Assembly (NCBI RefSeq): GCF_004117875.1
Contig: NZ_RAHW01000008.1
Location: forward strand, 1 to 64,000
Direction: 5' to 3'
Length of the DNA: 64,000 nt
Source of the DNA: Geomonas oryzae
GTDB lineage: Bacteria > Desulfobacterota > Desulfuromonadia > Geobacterales > Geobacteraceae
Shown: positions 26,893 through 36,593 of the stretch, one piece after another
How the letters are laid out: every line of letters begins with the position of its first letter
Numbering within the stretch: the stretch's first letter is position 1
Translations under genes and position numbers: made by a program
Notes under the pieces: generated by a model
What the model saw: the letters and a program-made list of their open reading frames with translations, nothing else
What the model was told of the DNA's origin: nothing
Database searches by the model: none

Positions 26893-28203
26893 ATGACCGC
26901 TGGTAACGAACAACTGATGGAGTTACGCAACCAACATGTTCCCGGAGGGGTCGCGCTTTTGAGCAACGCCTTCATCGCCAAGGCCCAGGGGGCCATCATG
27001 ACCGACGTCGAAGGGCGGGAACTGATCGATTTCGCCGGGGGGATCGGCGTCAACAACGTGGGGCACAGCCACCCCAAGGTCGTCAAGGCGATCCAGGAGC
27101 AGGCGGAGAAGTTCATCCACACCTGTTTCCATGTCGCTCCCTACCAGGGGTACGTCGAGCTCGCCAAGCGCCTGAACGAGCTCGCGCCCGGCAGCTCCGA
27201 GAAGAAGACCATGCTCGCCAACTCCGGCGCCGAGGCGGTCGAGAACGCCATCAAGATCGCCCGCTACGTGACCAAGCGCCCCGGCATCATCTCGCTTGAG
27301 AACGGCTTCCACGGCCGCACCCTGATGACCATGACCCTCACCTCCAAGGTGAAGCCCTACAAGTACGGTTTCGGTCCCTTCGCGCCGGAGAGCTACCGCA
27401 TCCCGTCCGCCTACTGCTACCGCTGCCCCTACGGCGAGACCTACCCGAGCTGCCAGTGCGCCTGCGCCCACAAGCTTGACGAGTTCTTCACCGGCTACGT
27501 GGCCGCCGAGCAGACCGCGGCGGTGATCATCGAGCCGATCCAGGGTGAAGGCGGCTTCGTCACCCCGCCGAAGGAGTACTTCGAGATCGTGCAGGGGATC
27601 TGCAAGAAGCACGGCATCCTGCTCATCATCGACGAGATCCAAAGCGGCATGGGACGTACCGGCAAGCTCTTCGCCATCGACCACTGGGGCATCGAGCCCG
27701 ACATCATCACCACCGCCAAGAGCCTGGCCGGCGGGATGCCGCTTTCCGCGGTGACCGGCCGCTCCGAGATCATGAGCCTGCCCCACGCAGGCGGCCTGGG
27801 CGGCACCTACGGCGGCAACCCGCTCTCCTGCGCGGCGGCCCTCGCGGTTCTCGACATCTTCCTTGAAGACGGCCTGCTCGAGCGTTCCGTCAAGCTCGGC
27901 GATCAGCTGCAGAAGCGTTTCGCGAAGATGCAGGAGCAGTACGAGATCATCGGCGAAGTGCGCGGCAAAGGGCCGATGCTCGCCCTCGAGCTCGTGCGCG
28001 ACCGCAACACCAAGGCGCCGGCCGGCGACCTGGCGAAGAAACTGGTCAAGCTCTGCTTCGACAAGGGGCTCGTCATCCTCTCCTGTGGCGCCCTCGGCAA
28101 CGTGGTCCGTCTGCTGATGCCGCTCGTCATTACCGACGAGCAGCTGGAGCGCGGCCTCGCCATCCTCGAGGAGTCCCTGGCAGAGGTGAACGCAGAGATC
28201 TAA
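26893..28203 (+). CDS. gabT: 4-aminobutyrate--2-oxoglutarate transaminase
   Basis: A protein of 436 residues of class III PLP transaminases. The PLP lysine is in TTAKSLAGGMPLSAVTG. Other family features are IIEPIQGEGGF, IIDEIQSGMGRTGK and the N-terminal FAGGIGVNNVGHSHPKV. It moves the amino group from 4-aminobutyrate (or related omega-amino acids) to 2-oxoglutarate, giving glutamate for the dehydrogenase encoded at 14084. A Cys-rich stretch (CYRCPYGETYPSCQCAC) is a typical insert of one gabT subgroup. AAGGAG lies before the ATG. It is followed by a large terminator. Confidence 0.9.
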   Translation: MTAGNEQLMELRNQHVPGGVALLSNAFIAKAQGAIMTDVEGRELIDFAGGIGVNNVGHSHPKVVKAIQEQAEKFIHTCFHVAPYQGYVELAKRLNELAPGSSEKKTMLANSGAEAVENAIKIARYVTKRPGIISLENGFHGRTLMTMTLTSKVKPYKYGFGPFAPESYRIPSAYCYRCPYGETYPSCQCACAHKLDEFFTGYVAAEQTAAVIIEPIQGEGGFVTPPKEYFEIVQGICKKHGILLIIDEIQSGMGRTGKLFAIDHWGIEPDIITTAKSLAGGMPLSAVTGRSEIMSLPHAGGLGGTYGGNPLSCAAALAVLDIFLEDGLLERSVKLGDQLQKRFAKMQEQYEIIGEVRGKGPMLALELVRDRNTKAPAGDLAKKLVKLCFDKGLVILSCGALGNVVRLLMPLVITDEQLERGLAILEESLAEVNAEI

Positions 28204-28221
28204 GAAACCTGCGGCAACAAT

Positions 28222-28293
28222 ACGGCAACGGCAGTGTCCGGCATCTCATCGTTGGGGGAAGAGATGCACAGGCACTGCCGTTGTCGTTTTTTG
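28222..28293 (+). terminator. Rho-independent terminator of gabT with nested hairpin
   Basis: CGGCAACGGCAGTG and CACTGCCGTTGTCG form a long outer stem followed by TTTTTT. GCATCTC...GAGATGC forms an inner stem. Confidence 0.85.
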
Positions 28294-28426
28294 CGGAACA
28301 GCGGCAGCAACTGCGGACGGCGGAGCATGACCGGGTCGGTGATGTCGGCGAGCTGGGCCCTTGCCAAGGCCGCGTTGCAAATGGCATAGTGTGCGGGGCC
28401 GTCAAGGGTAAGGAAGGAGGTGGCGC

Positions 28427-28909
28427 ATGACCGGGAGAAGCGAGCCGCGACACACGGTAATAGTTGGTTGTCTGGTCCGCAACGCCGAGAATCAGGTGCT
28501 GCTGATCCGCCACCACAGGCGAGGCTGGGAGATCCCCCAGGGGCACGTCGAGGAAAGTGAGAACCTTGTCGACGCCGCAAAGCGCGAGGTGGCGGAGGAG
28601 GCGGGGGTGGATGTCGAGATCGGCCCGCTCGCCGCCATGTGGTCCATGGTCTCGCCGAGCTCCGTGCTCATCTTCGGTTTCCTGGGGCGCTACCTGAGCG
28701 GCGAACTGGACCCCACCGACGACAGCGAGGAAGCGATGTGGGTGACCGAGGCGACCGCCCTGGAGATGGTGGCGAGCCCCGTCATGCGCGAGCGTCTCGA
28801 GGCGCTGTTGCGTTACGACGGCGGGGTCAGCTACCGGTCCTACTCGCTAAGGCCCTACCAGTTGCATCTCGAGCGGGACCTGCTCGCCTGGCCCGATCCC
28901 ACCCGGTAG
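28427..28909 (+). CDS. NUDIX hydrolase
   Basis: A protein of 160 residues with a complete Nudix box: G in QGHVEESE, then REVAEEAGV (GX5EX7REUXEEXGU). It hydrolyses a nucleoside diphosphate linked to another group; the substrate is not visible. The start has AAGGAGG seven bases upstream. It stands alone between gabT and the bacterioferritin gene. Confidence 0.87.
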   Translation: MTGRSEPRHTVIVGCLVRNAENQVLLIRHHRRGWEIPQGHVEESENLVDAAKREVAEEAGVDVEIGPLAAMWSMVSPSSVLIFGFLGRYLSGELDPTDDSEEAMWVTEATALEMVASPVMRERLEALLRYDGGVSYRSYSLRPYQLHLERDLLAWPDPTR

Positions 28910-29150
28910 GACCGGGCCCCGCCGCACCGAAATCCGGCTGTGCCGTCGTATGCCCGGTCACTCCCTCCCCGCATGATCCCGCACTCCGCAGTCTGCAGTT
29001 CACACGCCGCAGTCACAATCACAGTCACAGTGTACGCTCCGGCACCCGGCAGCAATTTGACAGTTTGAAAACCCCTGTTTCAATTGTTCAGGCGAAAGTC
29101 ACAGCGAAAGCATCCGAGAGTTGCATAAGCTAACTTAGAGGAGGTCTTGC

Positions 29151-29618
29151 ATGAAAGGGCATGAGAAAGTGATTGCCACGCTGAACGCGCGTCTGGCAGA
29201 AGAGCTCACAGCGATCAACCAGTACTTCGTCCATGCGGAGATGTGTGAAAACTGGAATTACGAGAAACTGCACGGCATGATCCGAAAGCGCTCCATCGAC
29301 GAGATGAAACATGCCGAGAAGCTGATCGCGCGCATCCTGTTCCTGGACGGCATCCCCATCGTGAGCAACTACAACAAGATGCACATAGGATCCGAGGTTC
29401 CCGTGATGCACGAAAACGACCGGCAGGCAGAGGAGGGGGCCATCAAGGGGTACAACGAGAGCATCAGGCTCTGCGTCGAGCTCGGCGACAACGGGACCCG
29501 TGAACTCCTGGAGTCGATACTGCGCGACGAAGAAGAGCACATCGACCTTCTGGAGGCCCAGCTTGACCAGATCAAGCAGATGGGAATCCAGAACTACTTA
29601 ACGGAGCAGATCGACTGA
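29151..29618 (+). CDS. bfr: Bacterioferritin
   Basis: A protein of 155 residues, the normal length. Ferroxidase ligands are seen in ELTAINQYF (Glu18), DEMKHAE (Glu51, His54), the Glu near 94 and EEEHIDLLE (Glu127, His130). Met52 in DEMKH is the heme ligand of true bacterioferritins. It stores iron in a 24-subunit shell, important in an iron-reducing lifestyle. GAGGAGG precedes the ATG. The 240-bp interval upstream shows no gene. Confidence 0.92.
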   Translation: MKGHEKVIATLNARLAEELTAINQYFVHAEMCENWNYEKLHGMIRKRSIDEMKHAEKLIARILFLDGIPIVSNYNKMHIGSEVPVMHENDRQAEEGAIKGYNESIRLCVELGDNGTRELLESILRDEEEHIDLLEAQLDQIKQMGIQNYLTEQID

Positions 29619-29676
29619 AAGGCGTCGCGTCGGACTCAAGCGCTGCAGGATGGCGCAGTAACGCGAGCCGGGGATG

Positions 29677-29713
29677 AAAAAGGGGGTGGGGAGCGCAAAA
29701 GCTCCCCTCCCAT
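29677..29713 (-). terminator. Rho-independent terminator of the hybrid kinase gene
   Basis: On the minus strand GGGAGGGGAGC-TTTTGC-GCTCCCCACCC is followed by CCTTTTT. One mismatch is in the stem. Confidence 0.85.
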
Positions 29714-29735
29714 TTCATAACGGTGCCGGAGCCGG

Positions 29736-32720
29736 TTACCCGAGGAGCGCGTGGATCTTGTTCAGGCACTCCCGGAAATCGATCGGCTTCGAAATGTAGT
29801 CGTCCATCCCAGCCGCGATGCAGCGCTGCTCGTCGTCTTTCATGGCGTGGGCGGTCATGGCGAGGATCGGGATCCTTCCTTCGCGACCCGCCTCGATCTC
29901 GCGTATGCTGCGCGTCGCCTCGAACCCGTTCACCCGCGGCATCTGGACGTCCATGATCACCATGTCGAACGAGGCTTCCTGCCACCGCGCCACGGCCTGG
30001 ATCCCGTCCTCCGCGAACTCTATCTCGTACCCGATTCTGGTCAGCATCGTCCCGAGTACCTGCCGGATGGTGGCGTCGTCCTCGGCGACGAGCAGCCGGC
30101 GCCCCTTGCCCGTGTCCGGAGAGAAAGAGGCAGGCGCGACGGCCGGACGTGCCGCTTCCGCTGTCCTTTGGGCCACACCCAGGCGCACCGAAAAGGAAAA
30201 GCAGCTCCCTTTCCCTCCCTCGCTTTCCAGGACGATGCTCCCCCCCATACGCTCTATGATCTCCTTGCTGATCGCGAGCCCCAGTCCGGTTCCGCCGTGG
30301 CTGCGGGTATCCGAGTCATCTAGCTGGCTGAAAGAGTTGAAAAGGAGGTGACGTTTCTCCTCGGGTATCCCGATTCCCGTGTCGCGCACCGAGAAGCCGA
30401 CCTCGATGGAGCCGTCCGGGGCGTGCGCTCCGCCGCTCAAGATGATGTGTACGCCGCCGCGTTGGGTGAACTTCACCGCGTTGCCGAGGAGGTTCGTCAG
30501 CACCTGGCGCAGCCGGACCTGGTCCCCGATGACGTGGTCCGGCAGCTGCTCGTCGACCTGAAGGGTGAGCTCGAGCCCCTTGCGCCGCACCTCCGGCATG
30601 ACGATTTCCACGGTCTGGGAGAGACAGGCGCGCAGGGCGAAGGGTTTCGGGGCCAGCGCGAATTTCCCCGCCTCGACCTTGGCGAGATCGAGCACGTCGT
30701 TCAGAATCCGCAGCAGGGAGCCGGCGGAGCGCCGGGCGGTCTCGATGTATTCGGTTCTCTCTGCGTCGTCGGCGGTATGCAGGGCGAGGTCCAGCATCCC
30801 GAGCACGCCGGTCATCGGGGTGCGCAGCTCATGGCTCATGTTGGCCACGAACCTGCTCTTGGTGTGGCTCGCCGCCTCGGCCACCTGCTTGGCCTGGCGC
30901 AGGCTCTCCTCCATCAGGTGCCGCTGCATGGCGATCGACACCTGGTCGGCAACCGCCTTCATGAGTGAGAGTTCGTCGTCATTGAAACCGTTTCTGCTGC
31001 GCGTGCCGAAGGACAGCGTCCCCAGCACCCGTCCCTGCGACAACAGCGGGTGACAAGCGTACGCGCGGACCCCCAGAGACTTTACCAGCTCCGTGCGCGG
31101 GTCCGGCGTCTCCGGGATGTTCTCGGCGACGATCCTGCAGGCATCCCGTGCCGCGCACCCGCAGATCGCTACCCCTAGCTCGAGGCGCCGGATCTCGGCC
31201 GCCCGCTCCTCGCTGATGCCCGCGCAAGCGTTCAGCTTCAGGATGCCTTCGGTCTCGTCCACCAGGTAGTTGAAAAAGACGTCGCAACCGAGGAAATTCA
31301 TGACCTCGCGACACAGCTCGTCGGCCAGCTGCTGCGGTGCGCCGCTTTGCAGCAGCCGGCTCGCGGATGCCGCGAGAAGGTCGAGGCGCTGATTGCTCCG
31401 CTTAAGGGCGGCCTCGCTTTCCTCGCGCTCGGTTATGTCGACGCCCATGCAGACCGCCAGCGGGCGCCTGCCCTGCAGCACCGAGGCGCTGAAAGTCCAG
31501 TGCCGTGAGCGACCTTCGCGGGTCCGCATGGGGAAATCGGCGTAAAAGCTCTGCCTTGCCCCGCTGAAGATGTCCCGCATCTGCGCCTGCACGGCCTGGG
31601 CCGCCTGCGGGGCCACATGCTGCATAAGCCATGCGTCGAAAGTCGCCATCTCATTGCCGCTGTAGCCGGTGAGCTCAATCCAGCTCCTGCTCACCTGGAG
31701 CACCTCTCCCTGCTCGGTAAGCATCACCACCGGAATAGGGGCATCCTCGATCGCGCGACGGAACTGTTCCTCGCGTCCCCTGAGCGCTTCCTCCGCCTCC
31801 TTGCGCACAGCCGACTCACGCTGCAACTCGGCGTTCAGTTCTTCTTTCTCGATCAGCTCTCTGGTTCGCTGCTCCAGGGTGGCTTGCAGTTGCGCCTCGC
31901 TGCGCTTGAGGGCCTGCTCGCTCTGCTCGAGGCTGCGGAACAAAAGTGCCGCAGGTTCCCTCAACCCGGTAGACACGATGGCCTCATAGATCATGAAAGA
32001 GGAGAAGAAGAGGAGGATGTGCCCGACGAGGTTCGCCTGTCCGTAGACGCTCAGGTATTTCGTGAAGGCGAGGTCGGCGGCGGTACCGCTAAGCACGGCG
32101 ATCAGAAGCGCGCTGAACACGTGACTGTCGAACCGATCCCTGTTCTTGTAAAGCAGGAAGGCTGCAGCAAGCAGGATGGATATGATCGCATACTCGCTGT
32201 AGATCTTGAACGGTGTAAGCCCGCTCCCCTCGATGAAGCAGTCGGGAAAGTTTCCGGAGAATATGGCAAAGACGAGCAGGGCGGTTGTGGTGACGAAGGC
32301 CGAAAGGGAAGCCTTTAGGCGGAGTTTTCGGACGATGAAGAGTGGAGCGGCAAGAAAAGAGAGGCTGACCACGTAGCGGGAGGCGATCCAAAGCTGCGTG
32401 GGGAGGTTCGCATCGTACCCGATGAAGATGCCGAGCCCCTTGAAGGAGAAGGTGTGTAGAAGCTGCAGTACCGATGAGGTGGTGAAGGCCAGGGCGAGAA
32501 AAAGGAAGTAGTGGTTGTCCAGGAATCTGCGAGAATTCCAGGCGATGAAAAAGACACCCAGGGTGACGATGGTGCAGAAGAGTTCCACCAGGGTGTGGAA
32601 CAGCAGATATGAGTACAGGCTGCAGATGTATAGGATCAGGACCGCGAGCGCGAACGTGACGAAGGAGACGACCTGCGTCTCAGTCCGTTGTACCTGGTTG
32701 CCGGTGGCCACCCCGCCCAC
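29736..32720 (-). CDS. Hybrid sensor histidine kinase (MASE3-like, PAS, GAF, HisKA, HATPase, REC)
   Basis: A protein of 994 residues. Residues 15 to about 240 hold seven or so membrane helices resembling a MASE3-type sensor. A coiled coil follows (about 260-325), then PAS (about 330-450) and GAF (about 465-615; three or more Cys residues in GVAICGCAARDAC). The kinase core has the phospho-acceptor His in FVANMSHELRTPMTGVLG, the N box LTNLLGNAVKFT and the G box HGGTGLGLAIS. The C-terminal receiver has VAEDDATIRQ and the phospho-acceptor Asp in VIMDVQMPRVNG. The start is GTG with GAGGAGG upstream. No partner regulator is adjacent. Signal and target are unknown. Confidence 0.9.
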   Translation of the reverse strand: MGGVATGNQVQRTETQVVSFVTFALAVLILYICSLYSYLLFHTLVELFCTIVTLGVFFIAWNSRRFLDNHYFLFLALAFTTSSVLQLLHTFSFKGLGIFIGYDANLPTQLWIASRYVVSLSFLAAPLFIVRKLRLKASLSAFVTTTALLVFAIFSGNFPDCFIEGSGLTPFKIYSEYAIISILLAAAFLLYKNRDRFDSHVFSALLIAVLSGTAADLAFTKYLSVYGQANLVGHILLFFSSFMIYEAIVSTGLREPAALLFRSLEQSEQALKRSEAQLQATLEQRTRELIEKEELNAELQRESAVRKEAEEALRGREEQFRRAIEDAPIPVVMLTEQGEVLQVSRSWIELTGYSGNEMATFDAWLMQHVAPQAAQAVQAQMRDIFSGARQSFYADFPMRTREGRSRHWTFSASVLQGRRPLAVCMGVDITEREESEAALKRSNQRLDLLAASASRLLQSGAPQQLADELCREVMNFLGCDVFFNYLVDETEGILKLNACAGISEERAAEIRRLELGVAICGCAARDACRIVAENIPETPDPRTELVKSLGVRAYACHPLLSQGRVLGTLSFGTRSRNGFNDDELSLMKAVADQVSIAMQRHLMEESLRQAKQVAEAASHTKSRFVANMSHELRTPMTGVLGMLDLALHTADDAERTEYIETARRSAGSLLRILNDVLDLAKVEAGKFALAPKPFALRACLSQTVEIVMPEVRRKGLELTLQVDEQLPDHVIGDQVRLRQVLTNLLGNAVKFTQRGGVHIILSGGAHAPDGSIEVGFSVRDTGIGIPEEKRHLLFNSFSQLDDSDTRSHGGTGLGLAISKEIIERMGGSIVLESEGGKGSCFSFSVRLGVAQRTAEAARPAVAPASFSPDTGKGRRLLVAEDDATIRQVLGTMLTRIGYEIEFAEDGIQAVARWQEASFDMVIMDVQMPRVNGFEATRSIREIEAGREGRIPILAMTAHAMKDDEQRCIAAGMDDYISKPIDFRECLNKIHALLG

Positions 32721-33015
32721 GTCTCCTCCTCACCTCTTGCAGCGAGGCTTTTTTACCGACCGTTCAGAACCCGCCGATAACGGTCGAGACCTTATCACTG
32801 TCTCATAAGAACAGTCAAAGGCTTTTTTAGGGTTTTGCGAACATTTAAATTCCGTCTGGAGTATCATTCATAGGCTTCACTCTCGAAGTCTGAGGGGCAA
32901 TACAGTAAGGCTCGATTTAATGTTGGATTTGTGCCTACTGGCGACGGTTCGGCCATGGTAGTATCGACGCGGTATACAGAGCTAAACGAGGCGCGTGAGC
33001 CTTTAAGGTGGGAGT

Positions 33016-33744
33016 ATGAAACAGAGAAAGCCAGAGTTCATAAGAGGGGCGAGGGCCAATGTGCCTGTCGCTGCGAGCGCCATGGCTTATGGGAGCGTGC
33101 TGGGGGTGCTCGCCTCGCAGAAGGGGCTGAGCTGGCTCGACATGATGTACATGAACACCGCGGTCTTCGCCGGTGCCGCCCAGTTCGTCATGGTGGACAT
33201 GTGGTCGAACCATATGCCCATATTCGAGATGACCCTCGCCGTGTTGGTGATCAACCTGCGTTACCTGCTGATCGGCGCTTCGCTCGACCCGCTTTTCTCC
33301 GGCAAGCGGCTTTTGCACAAGATCGGGATGATGCATCTGGTTGCCGACGAGAACTGGGCGGTGACCATGTCCGAGCAGCGTCGCGGCAGTGCCAGCACCT
33401 GGTTCCTCTTTGGCGGCGGGGTGTTTCTGTACATGGCCTGGAGCAGCGGCACGCTCATCGGTCTGCTCGGCGGCGGCTTCATCACGAAGCCCGAAGATTA
33501 CGCCCTGGACTTCGCCTTCACCGCGGTGTTCACCGCGTTGGCGGTCGGGGTGTGGCGCGGGAAGAGTGACGTCATACCGTGGGTAGCCGCTGGGGGAGCC
33601 GCCCTGCTTACCCACCACTTCCTGCCGGGAAAATGGTACATCGTGGCGGGCGGGCTTGCCGGTGCGTTGAGCGCGATGATCGGGCCGTGCGAGACCGAGG
33701 TTGAGGGCGAAGTGAAGGGGGAAGAGAATGCAGCCGGCTATTGA
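33016..33744 (+). CDS. azlC: AzlC-family branched-chain amino acid exporter, large subunit
   Basis: A protein of 242 residues with about 5-6 membrane helices and the AzlC features FIRGARANVPVAASAMAYG, NTAVFAGAAQFVMVDMW and LVINLRYLLIGASL. With AzlD it exports branched-chain or other hydrophobic amino acids. The C-terminus is acidic. It overlaps azlD by 17 bp. Confidence 0.9.
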   Translation: MKQRKPEFIRGARANVPVAASAMAYGSVLGVLASQKGLSWLDMMYMNTAVFAGAAQFVMVDMWSNHMPIFEMTLAVLVINLRYLLIGASLDPLFSGKRLLHKIGMMHLVADENWAVTMSEQRRGSASTWFLFGGGVFLYMAWSSGTLIGLLGGGFITKPEDYALDFAFTAVFTALAVGVWRGKSDVIPWVAAGGAALLTHHFLPGKWYIVAGGLAGALSAMIGPCETEVEGEVKGEENAAGY

Positions 33745-34036
33745 AACTCAGGTTGTCATAGCGGTGGCGCTTGCCGCCGCGGTTACCTACTCGCTGCGTC
33801 TGGGCGGGTTGCTGCTCGCCTCACGTTTTCCGCGCTCCGGACGTTTCCGCAGAGGCATGGATGCCCTTCCCGGCGCCCTGCTTTTCTCCCTGGTGCTGCC
33901 GTCGATCGTTGCCGAGGGGGCGTGGGGGCTCGTTGCCGCCGCAGTAACTGCGCTGGTGGTGCTGCGCTCCCGCAACACGCTGGCCGCCATGCTCTGCGGC
34001 ATGCTGGTCATCTTCCTCGCGCGAAGGTTCAGTTGA
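33728..34036 (+). CDS. azlD: AzlD-family small subunit
   Basis: A protein of 102 residues with three to four helices and the AzlD pattern TYSLRLGGLLLASRFPRSGRFRRGMDALPGALLFSLVLP read in parts. It is the required partner of AzlC. Downstream, GGCATCGCC-N7-GGTGATGCC (about 34062-34087) may act as a weak terminator. The gene lies just outside the mobile element. Confidence 0.88.
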   Translation: MQPAIETQVVIAVALAAAVTYSLRLGGLLLASRFPRSGRFRRGMDALPGALLFSLVLPSIVAEGAWGLVAAAVTALVVLRSRNTLAAMLCGMLVIFLARRFS

Positions 34037-34139
34037 GCCAAATTTTTCCATCACGTGAGCTGGCATCGCCGGCTAACGGTGATGCCGGTGCCGGGCCGCC
34101 TCCACCCCGGTGACATTACCAGACTTCCCCCGCCATCCT

Positions 34140-34166
34140 AAATCTTCACCGTCTTGTAAAGGAAGT
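34140..34166. repeat. Left attachment site (27-bp direct repeat)
   Basis: Identical over 27 bp to 49378-49404; the common core begins AAATCTTCACCGTCTTGTAA. It is a displaced copy of the 3' end of the regulator gene, with stop TAG read on the minus strand at 34138-34140. Confidence 0.88.
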
Positions 34167-34462
34167 GTTTTGATGTTGCATGATTTCAATGGGTTAGGTA
34201 TCAAAGGTACGATATAGGCCGGATTTAATGATTAATTATTAATAAAAGAACTTTAAGAAAACTGGCTGTAACCCTGCGATCTGGATAAACTTTTTTTGTT
34301 CCGCCTTATACCCCCCTACGTTATCCCACCCACTCCAGCTTTCCTGTGTAACGACCAAAGCGACCCACCCTTCAGGTTAGCAAAACCGCGCCAAATCTGC
34401 AATTCCCGCCCCACCTTCGCCATTCCCCTCCTCGAAGGCTGCTGCAAACTGGATCAACTATA

Positions 34463-34523
34463 TCCGTACGGACAAATTCAAACGGGCGCGGCACTCGTAC
34501 CTTTATTTGTGTCCGTACGGACA
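34463..34523. repeat. Two TCCGTACGGACAA palindromes
   Basis: TCCGTACGGA at 34463-34472 and the longer perfect palindrome TGTCCGTACGGACA at 34510-34523, both followed by A(A)ATTC. They are 48 bp apart in the gene-free interval 34037-34708. Apart from these, the left attachment site and AT-rich DNA near 34180-34300, I see nothing in that interval. They may be operators or a dispersed repeat. Confidence 0.5.
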
Positions 34524-34708
34524 ATTCGTGATTGCTTTCCCTGCGGCAGGTATGACGTATTCCCTCCTGGCGGCGGCCGGCTCCGGGAGCGATACTCAAG
34601 GTGGGGGCGCACCCTGACATCCAGATCAGCCCCATGGAAGATCAGGGTTATGGCAGACCGAGGCGAACCGCCGGATAACCGGCGGAGCGCCCCGGCTGCT
34701 GGCCAAGC

Positions 34709-34912
34709 CTACCGCTTGCCGGGATCATGGGTACTGGTCCGAAAACGTTCATCCAGGTAATGCCGCACCGTCTCCTCCTCGTAGCGAACCGCCCCCCGCT
34801 GACTCATTTTTATGAACGGGATGCCACCACCCTCCCAGCGCTTCCTGCGCAGCCAGTGCACCGACATCCCCACCATCAGGGCCGTTTCCTTCTCCGTCAT
34901 GAGCCGGTTCAT
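34709..34912 (-). CDS. AlpA/excisionase-like helix-turn-helix protein
   Basis: A protein of 67 residues with a MerR/AlpA-like helix-turn-helix: LMTEKETALMVGMSVHWLRR, then a wing with GGGIPFIKMSQRGAVRYEEETVRHYL. Such small proteins act as excisionases or as activators of integrase genes in integrated elements. It is encoded near the left end, away from the integrase. The DNA on either side is gene-free for several hundred bases. The start is ATG with GGAGG upstream. Confidence 0.75.
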   Translation of the reverse strand: MNRLMTEKETALMVGMSVHWLRRKRWEGGGIPFIKMSQRGAVRYEEETVRHYLDERFRTSTHDPGKR

Positions 34913-35184
34913 AGCTCCTCCTTTCGGGCCACGCTGCGGACCCGTTTAGATTTGAATCTTCCAATTTCTAGGCATGGAATATGCCAGCGCCAACTGCCCG
35001 AATTTACGTGCTTCAGCTGGTCGTAGCAATGCCAGACTGGTCAGGGTCTGCACTGACTGCTGTTCAAGATTCGAACTTTGGATTCCTGGAACGTGCTGAT
35101 GGCGATCAAGGCAGGACAGGTTCGAATGAGGATAGAAAGAGGGAGGGACGGAGGCGGTCCTTGTGAGGGAGCCGCCCCTTTATG

Positions 35185-36405
35185 TTAGGCACCCATAGGG
35201 AAGAGGTCGGGGAAGAGGCGTCCTGCGGCGTGCGCCGGGAACCCCATTCTGACGGGGCCTTTTGCCGAAGAAGATACAAGGAGTCCTTCAGCCAGAAGCT
35301 GAGCGAGGATGTCTCTACCCATGCGAGGGGACGGGCAGGCGGCGGCAGCTTGGCCTCGGGTCATCTCTCCACGAAGCAGCACTTCCTGGAGGATATGTGC
35401 CGCCTCCACCCTCAAGGCGGGATACTGATCGGGTAGTGGCGCCGGAGCCATCTTCAACTCGCGGAGCTTCACGTAGCCCAGGATCCTTCCCAAGAGGCCA
35501 TCGAGGGAAAGCATGGACGTCATGTACTCCACCTGATCAAGACAGGTCAGCAGGAAAAACTTGCAGAAAAAGATGAGCCCTTCGTTGGACAGGTTCCCTC
35601 TTCCGTCCAAGTCATTTCTCCTGCCGGCATCGGCTACCGCCAAGGCCTCCATGTATCTGTCCTTGCCACGGGCCAAACCCCGACTGACATTCCATAAGCC
35701 ATATCCAGGCAGAGGAATTGATCTCAGGTAGGCGTCGGAGAAAAGCCGCGCAACCCGCCCGTTTCCATCCAGAAACGGGTGAATCCAGACGAGCCTGTGA
35801 TGAGAGGCGGCAGAGGCAATAATGGGTTCCAAGCCATGGAGCGTTTCGGCCTGGTACGCATCATGGAATCGAGCCAGAAACATCGGTAGCGAGGCGTATC
35901 CCGGAGGGAGGTGTCTTCCTACCTCTACGTCACGTTCACGGAATTTCCCACCGATGACCTCCACCTTTTCCCCGGTCTTTTCGTTGGTCACCCAGCGCAT
36001 CTCATCCGGGATCAGCTTGTAGAACTCGTCATGGACCCATGAGAGGAAGTGAGCTGTCGTAGGATCGAAAGCCTCGGGAGTTTCTGCCGCCAACCCCTCT
36101 ACGGCTCGCTGGCAACTGATGTGCGCCAAGCTCTCCAATTGGAGATTGCGCCTCGCGGGGTCCTGTGAGTAGTCGGCGTGCATGGCGCGCTCGATCTCCA
36201 CGGGGTGGGTGCTATTGCCTTCGATGAGGTTGGAATAGTAGCTGTTGATGATCCGCACCAGCTCGACAACCCCCTCTTGTGTTTTGGGGTGCAAGATGCC
36301 GCTAAGGACGGAGGAGCGGGAAAGGAGATCTCGTGCCAAGTCCGCGAGCTCGCCCGAAGGATCAGTAGGAAGCATAGGAAACATTTTGGATGGCAAGTCA
36401 GGCAT
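35185..36405 (-). CDS. Fic-domain protein (probable AMP-transferase) with N-terminal inhibitory motif
   Basis: A protein of 406 residues. The Fic motif HPFLDGNGRVAR (HxFx(D/E)GNGRxxR) is complete, so NMP transfer activity is expected. SNLIEG at residues 58-63 fits the inhibitory motif (S/T)xxxE(G/N), placed N-terminal to the Fic core as in class II Fic proteins. The C-terminus has a winged-helix look (ALRVEAAHILQEVLLRGEMTRGQAAAACP). I chose ATG 36405; an upstream frame open to 36591 is possible but gives an unlikely N-terminus, and neither start has a clear ribosome site. It is divergent from the regulator gene at 36666, across a 38-bp inverted repeat. The target is unknown. Confidence 0.85.
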   Translation of the reverse strand: MPDLPSKMFPMLPTDPSGELADLARDLLSRSSVLSGILHPKTQEGVVELVRIINSYYSNLIEGNSTHPVEIERAMHADYSQDPARRNLQLESLAHISCQRAVEGLAAETPEAFDPTTAHFLSWVHDEFYKLIPDEMRWVTNEKTGEKVEVIGGKFRERDVEVGRHLPPGYASLPMFLARFHDAYQAETLHGLEPIIASAASHHRLVWIHPFLDGNGRVARLFSDAYLRSIPLPGYGLWNVSRGLARGKDRYMEALAVADAGRRNDLDGRGNLSNEGLIFFCKFFLLTCLDQVEYMTSMLSLDGLLGRILGYVKLRELKMAPAPLPDQYPALRVEAAHILQEVLLRGEMTRGQAAAACPSPRMGRDILAQLLAEGLLVSSSAKGPVRMGFPAHAAGRLFPDLFPMGA

Positions 36406-36593
36406 GGCGTCAATCTTATCGGCGATTGTCAGCTTAGTCAAACACTTTATTTTTTGCAGTAATTTACAATTTATGCCTGTGGATAAGCTCTTTTTCCCGT
36501 CAATCCTTCCGTCAATCCCTCTCTGGAGTGGAGGGGTGATCAAGCGCTGATGTCCGCTGATCAAATCTCGCACCGTAAAAGGGATTGGCATAA

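Noticed and set aside
28970..29040. CRISPR-like or tandem repeat (CAGTCACAATCACAGTCACAG)
   Set aside because: Only a short, imperfect run of a 6-bp unit; no repeat-spacer pattern and no cas genes.
34140..34166. tRNA gene as attachment site
   Set aside because: The repeat matches the coding end of the regulator gene at 49376, and no tRNA cloverleaf can be drawn at either end.
34296..34760. Plus-strand frame of 154 codons near the left end of the element
   Set aside because: Low-complexity Arg/Pro-rich translation, no ribosome site, and it crosses the paired palindromes and the AlpA-like gene on the other strand.
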